Below, piece after piece: positions 52,557 through 63,427 of a DNA stretch of 64,000 nucleotides (positions are counted from its first letter, which is position 1; every line of letters begins with the position of its first letter). The stretch is from Teratosphaeria epicoccoides (taxonomy: Eukaryota > Ascomycota > Dothideomycetes > Mycosphaerellales > Teratosphaeriaceae): positions 558,001 through 622,000 of the forward strand of contig JADDMT010000002.1 of the NCBI GenBank assembly GCA_021401465.1, in the 5' to 3' direction. Both the position numbers and the translations under genes were made by a program. The notes beneath the pieces are model-generated. The model did no database searches. It had not been told where the DNA came from and worked only from the letters and a program-made list of their open reading frames with translations.

Positions 52557-55500
52557 CTATGTGCCAACCAGCCGACTCCTCTCCCCCCGCCTCCCCTTCC
52601 ACTCCACCTCCCTCAACCTCGGCCCGCCCTTCGCCCGCACCGAAACCGGCGCACGCCCTGCCCCCCTCCACTCCCCTCCACTCAACAAATTCGCCAACGC
52701 CCCCCCCTTCTGCACCAGCTCCCGAAACCCGCCCGTCTCCACCACCACACCTTGCTCCAGCACGACGATCCTGTCCGCAACCTCCATCATATCCCGGCCG
52801 TGCGTGATGATGACGACCGTCATGGGCACATCGGGCCGCCCGGCGCGGTTGCGCGGCCGTCGCCGCCCGCGGTCGCGGACGAGCTCTTGGATCGTCGTCC
52901 TGATTCGAGCCGCGGACTCGACGTCGAGCGCCGAGGTCGCCTCGTCGAGGATCAGCACGGCCGGTCGGCGCACTAGCGCTCGCGCGATGGCCACGCGCTG
53001 CGCCTGCCCGCCTGAGAAGGATGTCCCACCGTCTCCGATCGGCGTGTGATACCCTCTCGGCAGTGAAGAGATGAAGTCGTGTATCCCCGCGCGCCGTGCC
53101 GCGTCCTCGATCGCGTCCGGGTTGTTGTATGGTGAGTCTACTGGTAAGCCGTACGTGATGTTCTCCGCCACTGTTGCCGAGAAGAGCGTCGGCGTCTGCT
53201 GGACCGGCACGACCAGGGCGCGCAGAGACGGTGTGGAGATCTTGTTGATCTCACGGCCGGCAACGATGAGTTCGCCGGGTGTGCCGCCGCGAGCTATGGG
53301 AGTCTGAGCCGTGCTCCAGATGTTGAGGAGCAGGTTGGCGATGGTGGATTTCCCAGATCCTGAGCCGCCGACTATAGCTGTGGAGGTTCCAGGTTCAATG
53401 TGGAGATTGATGTCTTTAAGGATGAGTTGGTCAGGGCGGCTGGGGTAGGCAAAAGAGAGATCTTCGAAGATGATGTCGCCGACTGTCGTGATTCTGGTAT
53501 CGCCAAGATGCTCGTGCGAAGATTTGGACAGATTGGCAAGGCGGAGCAGTCGGCTGGCTGAGTCTTGGGAAGCGTTGACTTGTGGTATGCATTCGAGGAT
53601 CACTGCCAGTTGCGAGATAGCGAAGAGGAGCATGACGATGACCATGACGACGTCGGTGACTGGTTTTCCACTGATGATGAGCTTGGTGCCGACAAAGAAG
53701 ATGACGGTAGTGGCGAATTGACCGGCGGAGTCTGAGACGCCGAAGAAGAAGCCGGTGTTGAAGGAGCGGAGGAGGCCAACTACCAGGCTGTGGTCGGTGG
53801 CCGCGATGTACTTCGTTCTGAAGTGATCTTCTAGCGTGAGGGCACGGATGGTCTTGATATTGGTGAACGTCTCTGAGAATATAGCCGAAGCGTCCTCAGT
53901 AGCATCATTTGAGGCCTTTTCCCATTTCCCGCTGACGCCTGTGAAGACTCGAGTCACGCCCATCACGTAGGGAGCAACTGCCAATGCAATTAGTGTCATC
54001 TTCCATGATACGAAGATGGCCCAGACGATGGAAACAGCGCACATTAGTACTGCCAGGTAACCCAGTCCAGCAAAATTGGCCAGCAGCTCGCGCATCATCT
54101 CCGAGTTGCGGTCCAAGACATCACATAGCCGGCTGACAGCATTCTCCTCCTTATCGAAAAAGTCCTTAGACTGGTCCAGCACACATTTTACAGCCTTTTC
54201 ACGTAGGTTGTCCACCCACACTTGCGCTACACAGCCAATGGCGAAGCGCATGAGCCAAGTGTGGAAAGCATCTGCGCCTGCAATGCCAAGCATGGCCATT
54301 GAATAGATCAGCTGTTTGTGTTGGCCATGCGTGGGATCACTGTACGTCTGCAACAATTTGGAGAGGAAGTAGCTCGTCATTGGTGTGGCCACAGCATGGA
54401 CGGAAGCGCCGTAGAAGCCTAGAGTGAGACCGATTCTGTCGCACCAATTGACATTCGGCCAAACTGTACTCAATACATCTTTGAGCGTGATTTGCTGTGA
54501 TCCACCAAGACTCCGCTCTTCATCATGGACCCTTGCATTTTCGTTTAGAGATGCTAGAGCTTCTTCGGCATCACCTGCAATTCGACGCCTGCGTAGAGTG
54601 CCTCTAGCATCCAGTCTGCTGTTCGCGGCGATCTGACCTTGGTGCACAATCTTTTCCAGCATGACTGACTGTCGCGGTGTCTCATATGTTGCGGGTACGG
54701 GAGAGAACTGCGACGAGAACAAATTCCGATCTAACAGCTTCGATTTCTTACTGCCCATGCCCTCAGTCAGCGATGGCGGGGTCGACGGGTAGAAGTCCAC
54801 GTAAGGCGAGTATCCCATGGTCTGCCTAGCGAAGACGCCTGACATGGGATAAGGACTGAGTTCTTGATAGGCAGGAAGAAAACTTCTGCGGTAATCCTCG
54901 CCGCGGCTCAAGAGCGCTTCCAAGTGGTCATACGCGACATCGGTCTGCTGCACTTCGTCCGTGGAAAACAATGATGTTGGACTTGTCGGACAGTCCTCGT
55001 CCTTGAAGAATGTCTCGTTTGTGAAAACTGTGTCGCTTCTGGACTCTGCCTTTGGTTCATGAGCTAAGAAGCCCTGGAACGCGGTGTCCCTCATCTTTTC
55101 CATGTGCTTCCGATACCCTTCCTGCACCAGTCTGGCATTCTCCAAGATGTATACATAATCATCTGGCAGGATCTGCGATATGTCGTGCGTGATAACGATG
55201 GTGGTCCTGCCTCTGCGCCACTGCCGGATAGCGTCCATCATCAATTGCCGGCTGATGGCATCCAAGGCACTGGTGCTTTCGTCCAGAATCAATATCGGTG
55301 TGTCTCTCAAGCGAGCACGGGCGAGGGCCATGCGCTGCCGTTGTCCACCGGACATGGCACCACCCTTAAACCCGACGCGCGTCTCCAGCCCGTCTGACAT
55401 GTCGGTGATCGTCATTTGCAGGAGGGCAAATTCGATCGCTTCCATCACTTCTTCCCTACTCACGTCCCCGTGGTTCTGGCGCCCAAAAGCGATATTGCGA

Positions 55501-56960
55501 AAGACAGTCTCGTTGAACAAGGTGCTCGTCTGCTCCACAAGCGTTATGTTGCTTCTGAGCCAATTGACATCCAAGGCGTCTAATGCGACCCCGTCAACGT
55601 GGATGGTACCTTGATCCAACGCGTAAAAGCGCATGAGAAGCTGAGAGATCGTGCTCTTTCCACTGCCGCTCTTACCGATCAGGAATGTCATTTCTCCGCC
55701 GACGATCGACATCGAAACATTGTGCAAAGCCAAGGCTTCTCTTCTTGTCGGGTATGCGAAAGTGGCGTCTCTGACCTCAATGTTCCCATCGCATTTCGAG
55801 GGACAGAAAGCCATGCTGGCCGAGGAGCGTTTTGACTCGGTTCCCCCTTCAACCTCAGCCATGATCATTCGGAGAGTCGTGCCTGCTGTCCGGCCCTTTT
55901 CCAACACCAACATCAGTGGTAGAACCATGGCAAGACCCGATACTGCTCCGGTAGCCGCGAAGAATGTGGTCACCACGTCGCCAGCAGACATTGATCGATT
56001 TGCGACCAGTGTGCCGCCATAGTAGAAACCAGCCACGAACATGATAGCTGAGATAGCGGCGGACGCACCCATTTGTATGCCGCCCGCGTGCGCTTCGCGG
56101 AAGTAGAAATATGCGGCCTCGCGTATGCCTTTCATGTACTTCTTTCTCTCGATGTCCTGAGCGTTAAAGCACTTGACCGTCTCGATCGCCGAAAATGCAT
56201 TCTGGGTGTACTTCTGTACTGTGCCGAGCTTCTGCTGTTGTTTGACGATGTTCCTTTGCATGAAGTTTCCAACGAAGACCATTACCAACACAAGCAGGGG
56301 AAATGGCGACAGGGTGACCAATGCTAGCTTCCAGTCGTAATAGAAGGCCATCACCAGACTAAGTACTACCTGAGCGATGGCGTTTACCGCTATACCAAAA
56401 GGCTGTGATGCGCCAAGTTGCAAGTCTCTGATTTGAGCCTGCATTCGTGGAAGCATTGCGCCAATGCCATTCTTGCGCATGTCATACCACTCGATGTCTT
56501 TCTGGAGCAAGCCATGGAACAACCTGTCTCGTGCGCTCTTGGCCTGGAGCTCACCAAAGGCAAGCCAGAATATAAACTCGCAAGCATGAAATATCCAGCT
56601 GCCTACCGAGGCTCCGACCAAGTACAGAATGTATTTCTTCTGATGTGAATAGAACTCGTCGATTGTCGTCTTGCCAGCAGCATGGTCCGTGAAGCCATCG
56701 AATAACTTTCCAGTGAGGTATGCGGTGGCTGGAACGACGGCGCCTGCGACGAACGACGCTACTATACCAGCTACGAGGCATGGTACATTGCGCCGAGTCA
56801 TGAAGAAGAACAGTGAGCTCCATTTTGCGGGCGGTATGTCCTCGGTGTCGTCTGCATTCGCCTCCTGGGTGCTGTTGACTGGGTTCTTCGTTGGCTGGTG
56901 GTTGACCATGCCATCATCGGAGCCAAGCCGCTCTAGCCCCATTCGATCTTTTCTTGGCAT
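52557..56960 (-). CDS. STE6: Full-length ABCB transporter, Ste6 a-factor exporter type
   Basis: 1467 residues in one exon from the ATG at 56960. The frame stays open upstream to 57107 but without ATG. Layout is TMD1-NBD1-TMD2-NBD2. NBD1 has Walker A GKSGSGKST (residue ~430), the Ste6-typical Q-loop region VEQTSTLFNETVFRNIAFG, ABC signature MSGGQRQR and Walker B ILILDESTSALD (~560). NBD2 has GGSGSGKST (~1203), VPVQQTPTLFSATVAENITYG, FSGGQAQR and LILDEATSALD (~1340), so both ATP sites look competent. The linker (~600-850) is long and polar. Fungal Ste6 exports the farnesylated a-type pheromone, but related half-sized and full pumps export drugs, so the role is likely, not certain. The C-terminus is basic, rich in Gly and Arg. 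Confidence 0.82.
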   Translation of the reverse strand: MPRKDRMGLERLGSDDGMVNHQPTKNPVNSTQEANADDTEDIPPAKWSSLFFFMTRRNVPCLVAGIVASFVAGAVVPATAYLTGKLFDGFTDHAAGKTTIDEFYSHQKKYILYLVGASVGSWIFHACEFIFWLAFGELQAKSARDRLFHGLLQKDIEWYDMRKNGIGAMLPRMQAQIRDLQLGASQPFGIAVNAIAQVVLSLVMAFYYDWKLALVTLSPFPLLVLVMVFVGNFMQRNIVKQQQKLGTVQKYTQNAFSAIETVKCFNAQDIERKKYMKGIREAAYFYFREAHAGGIQMGASAAISAIMFVAGFYYGGTLVANRSMSAGDVVTTFFAATGAVSGLAMVLPLMLVLEKGRTAGTTLRMIMAEVEGGTESKRSSASMAFCPSKCDGNIEVRDATFAYPTRREALALHNVSMSIVGGEMTFLIGKSGSGKSTISQLLMRFYALDQGTIHVDGVALDALDVNWLRSNITLVEQTSTLFNETVFRNIAFGRQNHGDVSREEVMEAIEFALLQMTITDMSDGLETRVGFKGGAMSGGQRQRMALARARLRDTPILILDESTSALDAISRQLMMDAIRQWRRGRTTIVITHDISQILPDDYVYILENARLVQEGYRKHMEKMRDTAFQGFLAHEPKAESRSDTVFTNETFFKDEDCPTSPTSLFSTDEVQQTDVAYDHLEALLSRGEDYRRSFLPAYQELSPYPMSGVFARQTMGYSPYVDFYPSTPPSLTEGMGSKKSKLLDRNLFSSQFSPVPATYETPRQSVMLEKIVHQGQIAANSRLDARGTLRRRRIAGDAEEALASLNENARVHDEERSLGGSQQITLKDVLSTVWPNVNWCDRIGLTLGFYGASVHAVATPMTSYFLSKLLQTYSDPTHGQHKQLIYSMAMLGIAGADAFHTWLMRFAIGCVAQVWVDNLREKAVKCVLDQSKDFFDKEENAVSRLCDVLDRNSEMMRELLANFAGLGYLAVLMCAVSIVWAIFVSWKMTLIALAVAPYVMGVTRVFTGVSGKWEKASNDATEDASAIFSETFTNIKTIRALTLEDHFRTKYIAATDHSLVVGLLRSFNTGFFFGVSDSAGQFATTVIFFVGTKLIISGKPVTDVVMVIVMLLFAISQLAVILECIPQVNASQDSASRLLRLANLSKSSHEHLGDTRITTVGDIIFEDLSFAYPSRPDQLILKDINLHIEPGTSTAIVGGSGSGKSTIANLLLNIWSTAQTPIARGGTPGELIVAGREINKISTPSLRALVVPVQQTPTLFSATVAENITYGLPVDSPYNNPDAIEDAARRAGIHDFISSLPRGYHTPIGDGGTSFSGGQAQRVAIARALVRRPAVLILDEATSALDVESAARIRTTIQELVRDRGRRRPRNRAGRPDVPMTVVIITHGRDMMEVADRIVVLEQGVVVETGGFRELVQKGGALANLLSGGEWRGAGRAPVSVRAKGGPRLREVEWKGRRGERSRLVGT

Positions 56961-57520
56961 GTCTCGTGTTGTCACTGGAGATGCGCCGCAAACCCACAGA
57001 AGGCCTGCGAAGAGAAGGTGTGACCGACCAATATTTGCTTGGCGGCAGGATGCATGTTTCAACACCTTGGGTCCGGCAAACTTTACGCAACGTCGAACTG
57101 TGTACACAAGGTCTGAATATGTTTAGCTCAATCTTTTGCGTGACGGGTACGTACAGGTGTGGATCTTGTTCGTGCTCTCCAGCCAAATTTTGCAGAACCA
57201 AGCGCGCGGGCTGGTATTGTTCTTTTGCCACACCTCACCACCTGCCACTTCCCACTTCAGGCATTGCTGCCCCATTTTGCAGATTTCAACTCTTCGCATA
57301 TATCGCTTTATCCTACATCCACCATCAATAACGAAGAGTGACCAGCATCGATCGGCATGAAGCGCGATAGTCGCTCTTTCCGTGGTGGATCGAGTCAACA
57401 CCCCAGACATCACCATCTGCCACTTTCGGTTATTTGGCTTCACGGCTCTGCGCTGGCATCAACTCCTTCGCAGTACGGGTCACCTGGTCTTCATAAACAA
57501 GGCCACATCGCTGCATACGC
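56961..57520. other. Upstream region of STE6, 3' side of PBDC1-like gene
   Basis: About 560 bases, both neighbours leftward. No gene recognised. Contains the STE6 promoter. Confidence 0.45.
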
Positions 57521-58170
57521 TCACGATGACTTGTCCTTCTGGGCCTTTTCATACACCCAGTCATTCAGACCTGCGCGGTTTCTGCATGATCATGAGCAAA
57601 GTATCCAGCGATTTGGGCTGCAGCACAAGCACTCACCTCGCGATCTCGATGGCATAGAATTGCATGCGGACAGCTAACAACTATTGGTTAGCTCGCCGCA
57701 AACGGAGGATGTCGTCTACGGAGTGCGATCCAGACACACCAAAGATTGTCTCCTTCTCGCCGTACTCCGTCGCTGCGCTCGCCCTCAACATCGTCCCAAA
57801 GTTGAAATCTTCAATCTTCTTCTCGTACTCATTGACGAAATTCCTCCATTTCTCTTTACCCTCTTTGCTCTTCATCTCGTCTTCGTTGATCGTGGCTTTT
57901 AGGTCGAAGTCAGGAAAGTCGCGGTGGAAGTGTTCCATGATCTCATCGTCGTAGTTGGTGAGACGCAGCTTTGAGCCAGGGAGCTTTTCGAGAATGGACC
58001 AGTAGGTGGACATGTGCTCGACAACCTTGACGGCGAACTGCTTCTCGATCTGCGGGCATAATGATTAGTCCTTGCTTCCTTGACGCGTAAAAAGGCAACG
58101 CAACTACCTCTTCGAAATTGTCGGCTTCGTCGGGATTCAGTCTTGCGCCATCTGGGCCTTGAAGCGCCAT
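57521..58170 (-). CDS. PBDC1-family protein (polysaccharide biosynthesis domain; yeast YPL225W homologue)
   Basis: 156 residues from four exons: 58170-58108, 58049-57740, 57673-57637 and 57581-57521. The introns are GTAGTT..CCCGCAG, GTGTGT..GTTAG and GTGAGT..ATGCAG, and exon 3 is only 37 nt. The product reads NPDEADNFEE-IEKQFAVKVV, MSTYWSILEKLPGSKLRLTN, EHFHRDFPDFDLKATINEDE, KSKEGKEKWRNFVNEYEK and FNFGTMLR, then TIFAVRMQFYAIEIARNRAG LNDWVYE. This is the whole conserved PBDC1 domain. The yeast homologue is a chaperone for eEF1A (from recent literature as I recall it). Reading through the second intron gives a false stop at 57681. Confidence 0.88.
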
Positions 58171-58829
58171 TTTTGTAGTATGTAGGATGACGATGGGTGT
58201 CGCTGAGTGTGTATGTGCGCAAACTATCGCCTGATGTTGCGCGCAAGAGTGAACTTTCACATGCTCGAGAAGCCTACATGTATGAAAACCGCCCGGGCAT
58301 GCTCGAATATGACGCACTTGAAACAAAGCTTAGCGGAGACCTGCGCCGGGCCACGCCGTAGCCCGCCGCCAGCATCAGCTTACATTTCATTCGCCTTGGA
58401 TTTTCTTATCTCCCTCACCCAACACCTAGGTTGGTCCAACCGGCCCCCTACGGCGTGATAAGATGCCGCCGCATCCTGAACGGCGATGCCTGTTCCTCGC
58501 TCATTTCACAGACGGGATTGTTACGCAGAAGCATGATCACGTCATGCGGCTCCGTCTTCTCGACGGACAACCAGACAGATCGATTTTCAGTGGTCAGCAA
58601 AATGCTATACACTTCTCCGGCGAGCGTGAGATTGACTTGGATCAAGTCCGAGTAGTAAGTTCGGGCAGGAAGCAAGCACAGTTAGCTTTCATGAAGTAGG
58701 CTAGGGATTTGTCTATATTTTCCTGCCTGTTCCGCAGGTTCCTCAGTTTGTATCGTGTCTCCTCTGCGTCTCCTGCTTGGCAACTCGTGGACCACGAACG
58801 GAGGCGGTTTAGCCAACGAGAATTCCACC
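58171..58829. other. Divergent promoter region of PBDC1-like and FNT genes
   Basis: About 660 bases. A leftward frame at 58675-58448 has a reasonable composition (LAGEVYSILLTTENRSVWLS) but no ATG, so it is not called. Confidence 0.4.
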
Positions 58830-59998
58830 ATGGACGCTTTCACACCTCAACAGACGATCGAGCTTTGCTCGAGGATCGGAACCAAGAAAGCCCACATGAG
58901 ACTTGACAAGCTTTTCTTCAATTCTTGTATGACTGGGCCTTTACTTGGCTTTGGTTGCGCTGTATTGGTCTCGACCAATGCCGCGCCATGGTACCAAGAG
59001 AACGCACCGGGTCTCATAAGGACCATAGGGGCCTTGGTGTTCCCAGTCGGTGCGTGAGGCTGCGTTTCTAGGCCGGGTAATCAAGACTGATCATCTGTAG
59101 GTCTCGTAATGATCGTACTTAGCGGTGCAGACCTGTTCACCAGCAATATCATGTTCATGACCACTGCGTTCTTGCGTAAGTCATCAAGCGTCTGTTCTAG
59201 TGAGCAACGCTGGTGCTAACTAACCGCACAGATCGCCGCGTATCGCTCTGGGATGTCGCCAAGAACTGGTTCGTCTCATATTTTGGCAACTTGGCGGGCA
59301 TGCTCTTCTTCATGGCCATCATCACCGGCTACGGAGGAGTCTTCCAGGGGTCGGCAGACTACACAGAGGCCGCTGTGAGATTGGCCGTCCAAAAGGCATA
59401 CAACCCTCAATGGCACCAAATATTCTTGAGAGCCATTGGCGCCAACTGGCTGGTGTGCTTCGCCGTCTTCATCAGCATAAGCAGTAGAGAGATTGCAAGC
59501 AAAATAATAGCCATATGGTTCCCGACGGCAACATTCGTTGCTCTGGCACTAGATCACGTCGTCGCAAATATGTTCTTCATCCCGATGGGCATATGGTGTG
59601 GCGCGCCGTTCGGCGCTGGCTTTTACATCTGGCACTCGATGATACCAACGCTTCTCGGCAATGTGCTTGGTGGAGGATTCTTCGTCGGAGCCGTCTACTG
59701 GTACTTGTACCTCACGGGCGAAGGCGCTGTGTCCGTGGACTTTACTCTGGGGCCCCTTGCGACTGCCATGGACGTTGCTGGACCGATGCGAAGGTCTCTT
59801 TCGGAGCAGGACAGGACCGGGCAGAGATCTGGCATGAGTGACGGAACGATCGAGGGGCAGGATCCTACATTGCTGACGTCCCGCTCGGAAGCGACGGGCC
59901 TTGCGAGAGAGTTGGGCGATGATAGTCCTTACACGACGACGCACGCCGACAGAACAAAGGCCTTGTCGAGGAAGGATTCGCCGGACGAGAAATGCTGA
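58830..59998 (+). CDS. Formate/nitrite transporter family (FNT) protein
   Basis: 353 residues from exons 58830-59049, 59101-59175 and 59232-59998 (introns GTGCGT..CTGTAG and GTAAGT..CACAG). Six membrane segments are expected. The FNT signatures are visible: SGADLFTSNIMFMTTAF after segment 2, WFVSYFGNLAGMLFFMAII at segment 3, LRAIGANWLVCFAVFISISS and ALDHVVANMFFIPMGI, with the channel His region near segment 5 (DHVVANM). FNT pentamers carry formate, nitrite or similar small anions with protons. Fungal homologues include yeast YHL008C and Aspergillus NitA. The C-terminal ~85 residues are polar and probably cytosolic. Confidence 0.9.
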
Positions 59999-60602
59999 GC
60001 TCAAACGCGATAATTCGGATTGTGCTGTTGCCAATCACGAGTTTGAGATCTAGTGGTTGTTAGGTAGCTGGAGTCTGTACGCGTACATGCATCAGTGCAT
60101 TGCCCAAAAGTGGTTCAGCGATTGATGAAAGCTCAATAAACAGTCAAAGACATACAGTGCCAACAGTGATTGGGTCGTGACATATGATTCCAAGGGGTCT
60201 GCGTCCGCCCCAAGCTGTGATCATCACCCATCATGCTGCAGCCACAACTCGATTTCGCTCATGGCGAGCTTGTCATAAGAGCCCAAAGAGTGATCAGAGC
60301 GAGACCATAGCCGCAACAATATCGCTCGAGTACGTTGTTCGCTTTGAGGCATTCGAGATTGTCAAGCACATACGATCTTAAACTAGCTTTCGCAATCCTG
60401 GTATGCTACCGGTTGTCAGCGGTGCCCGCAAAGCCGTAATGGCGGGGCTGGCAAACTGATTAGTAATCTAGATACATGTAGGTACATCATATTCAATAAC
60501 TAGCCTCAGAAGCCGTTGTAATCTTTTTAATGCTTCCTCCCTGTTCTGTATGGCTGCGGCATGATTTCAACCTGATAGGACGATGGCTCTCCTCACAACC
60601 AA
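59999..60602. other. Intergenic, ~600 bases
   Basis: Between two rightward genes. No supported gene. Expected to hold the Ohr/OsmC promoter. Confidence 0.45.
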
Positions 60603-61196
60603 ATGTCCACTTTCCGCGTCCTTCGACCTGCTCTCCGCCAGACTCCGCATTTGATAAACCGTGCGCCAGCAGCGCGACGATTCCTCAATAAAGACACTTC
60701 GCCCGTGCTGGCTTCATCACGCGCCCACATCATCGGCGCAAGAAATGGCCACGTGCAAGGCGATGACCTTGTCGTGGACCTGACCATGCCCAAAGCCTTG
60801 GGCGGACCAGGTGAGAAGGGCAAGACCAATCCAGAGGAGCTGTTCGCAGCTGGTTATGGAGCTTGTTTCCAGAGCATGATGAATGCCAATGCACCTGGCA
60901 TGGGCATTAAGATGCCGAGCAAGTTGGAGGACTCGGTTGTGGAGACCACGGTGCACATGATCGGCGATGTGTAGGTGGATGTCAGGTTCAGTGCGAAACT
61001 CCGGAATATCTGCTGACCTTCTGTGTTCAGCAAGCAGCTCGACCTCGGGATTAGAGTCGACATGAAGATCAAGGTGAAAGGCCTTGAGCAGAGCAAGCTT
61101 GAGGAATTGGTGGAGAAGACGAAGTCAACCTGCCCGTATTCGAAAGCAATCGAGGGCAACGTCACCACGATTTACGAGATCATTGCACTGATGTAA
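60603..61196 (+). CDS. Ohr/OsmC-family peroxidase, likely mitochondrial
   Basis: 177 residues from exons 60603-60970 and 61031-61196 (intron GTAGGT..TGTTCAG). The N-terminus is Arg-rich without acids (MSTFRVLRPALRQTPHLINR APAARRFL), a probable mitochondrial presequence. The two redox cysteines are in FAAGYGACFQSMMNA and KTKSTCPYSKAIEGN. The catalytic Arg-Glu partner region (GARNGHVQG and GKTNPEELFAAGY) is as in Ohr. These thiol peroxidases reduce organic and fatty acid hydroperoxides using lipoyl groups. Fungal copies are thought to derive from bacteria. It converges with the CorA-like gene, with 81 bases between stops. Confidence 0.88.
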
Positions 61197-61277
61197 AAAT
61201 TGTTGAGATGGTGCCTTCTCATGTATACATTTGGGTCTCGTTAATATGTTCATGCTGCCAAGCGTGATAATTCGTCA

Positions 61278-63427
61278 TTATCTGTCCCCAGGCCCATGCC
61301 GTGGTTTGCATTGAGCAGAATCTGCACCAGTCTTGGTGCGCTTGAAGAACGGTATCGTCTTACCAAGTTCGAATTTGTCCGCAGAATCAGACTGCACAGG
61401 ACCGCCATGCTCTCTCTTTGGCGGAAGAATATGCCATTTGCGGAGCTTTGTCACGATGAGTCCAGACTGCGGGTCGGTAATGTCGACCACGAGAAGAGCA
61501 AACAGGGTCAAGGGAACCCCAATGGTAAAGAATAGCCATATAGTTGTCACGCTTGCGCTAGATGCAAATCCAGGCGACATCGATAAGAAGCTGCTGGTAA
61601 AGTTGAGCGGTATGAAAGTGGTGGCCAGTAAAGTCAGTCGGGCAAGGTTTTTGTTCTGCTGGACCGCATCACGCGCTTCCTCAATGTTGATGGTGTTTGT
61701 GGCCATCACTTGTATCGACTCGATGCGCTGCTGGCTAATGTCCATCGACTGTTGCACTAGGTAGAAGTCGTACAGCAAGGACAAGATCCCAAAACTGGGT
61801 GTAGGTGTCCCGCCGTGGGTGTTGCTGTCCTCCTGCAGCTGGGTCCACGAGGCTGGACCAGCAGCATGTTTATCGAAGCTGAGCTGCGTTCGCTCGTGGG
61901 GAGGAAACAAACGGTCAATGGCTTCAGCAACCATTGCTTTGTAGTAATGCATGTTCCTCCGCCAAGGCGATAACTTCTTTAGCGATTTATCGATGTCGTC
62001 GGTCGTCTTTCCCCGTCCCCAGTGTGGTCGCTCAAACTCCCATTCGATTTTGCCCAGCATTGTGGTCATATACTTCAGTACCGTCCGCCAGTCGGCCAGA
62101 ACCAGTTGCAGCATTGGGATGGCGAAACACTTGGGGTCTTGATGGATTTTTGCCAGTTCCTTTGCACCTATTTGGCTACTCCAGTAGACTGCGTCATCGA
62201 ATAGCGAAGTCCGCTTGCTCGGCTGAGGAGCTTCCGAGGCTTCAAATTCCTTCATGGATGGTGTCGAATCGAATGGTCGTGGCCCGTTCCAGAGCGGAAA
62301 GCCGGATTCGACGGTAGGATCAACCAGCAGAATCGCTGTGTCACGTCAGCACGTCCAGGTGCATTGGGACCCAGCGAATGCTTACCTAGTACGGGCTCAT
62401 CAGTGCCTTTTTTTGGCCTAGTCCACAGAGAGGTCTTTGTCCGAGTAAGCGTCACGCTGGCACCGGCGACATCTAACAGCCCGTTCTGCAAGCGCTCTCG
62501 ACTTCTATCGCTGTCCAAGCGGCGCAGAACATTGAATGCTCCGCTCTGCTTTTCAGCTTTCTTGAAGTCTTCGGGAGTCTGAAAGTATCTGCCCCGCAGA
62601 TATTGCATTGTGAAGAATGATCGCTGCCTGGCGACGACATCTAAGTCTGGCATTTCGACCCCTGCATGCAAAGTCAGAGAATTGCCCACACGTCGCCGAT
62701 GGTTTGTAAGAGAGGCTTACAAGGATCTCTAGTGTTATGGAAGAGATAATCGCCAATGTGTGAGAGGAAAAAGAGAGGATCTATGTCGTATTTGGCGCCA
62801 AGTGCTTCCACAACATCCCGCGAGAGGTCCTCTACGATAATGAGCCGGTCAGGGACTTGACTAGATTCTGGAGCTGCAGCATCCAAGGCCGTCCTCAAAT
62901 TGGATATGTCGTTGTAGATCGGCTTCTGTGTCTCGGCCCCGGGAGAAAAGTCCATCACACAGACCTTACAACGCTGCGCACGGTCTATCCTGTTCTGGGG
63001 ATTCTGCATGATGAATTTCCATTTTGGTGGCGCACAAGTCACCTCCATCCAGTGGGCCAGATACGTAAGGTGAGGCATAAATGCCGAGATTTCCTTGACA
63101 TATCTGAAATATGGCATGTAGGCTTGCTCGGCCCTGAATAAGATGAGGGTCAGCAGGCTAGCATTTCCAGGCTCGCCGCTCAGCATACTCATCGATCTTC
63201 CATTCGTTTTCACATTTACTTCCGCCGTAAATGTCGCCTATATAGTATGCATCGCCCCCATCGTCCGTGTGCGGCTGTATGTAAACCGAATCTTCAAGCA
63301 GTCTGACTTCATCATTCCTACTCTGAAGACTGTCTACTCTTTGGCTACTGTTTGCCAGCGGAAGGACATGCTGCGGATGCTTCGCCTTCTCCAAGTCGTC
63401 CGTCGGGCGAGATGCTGCCTGCCCCAT
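61278..63427 (-). CDS. CorA-like metal transporter-type protein lacking the canonical GMN
   Basis: 665 residues from exons 63427-63177, 63133-62721, 62661-62386 and 62335-61278. The first intron fits only with a GC donor (GAGCG|GCGAGC..ATTCAG); the others are GTAAGC..GCATGCAG and GTAAGC..GACACAG. The large N-terminal domain holds PDRLIIVEDLSRDVVEALGA and FFLSHIGDYLF. The C-terminus has the coiled region DISQQRIESIQVMATNTINI and NKNLARLTLLATTFIPLNFT SSFLS, then a second membrane helix (WLFFTIGVPLTLFALLVV). After helix 1, where CorA/Alr/Mrs2 channels read GMN, the sequence is SMSPGF. It may not conduct Mg2+ in the usual way. The cytosolic tail is basic. Confidence 0.78.

Noticed and set aside
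57681..57739. Frame continuing after GTMLR..EKETIF to a stop at 57681 in the PBDC1-like gene
   Set aside because: Reads through the second intron; splicing restores the conserved C-terminus.
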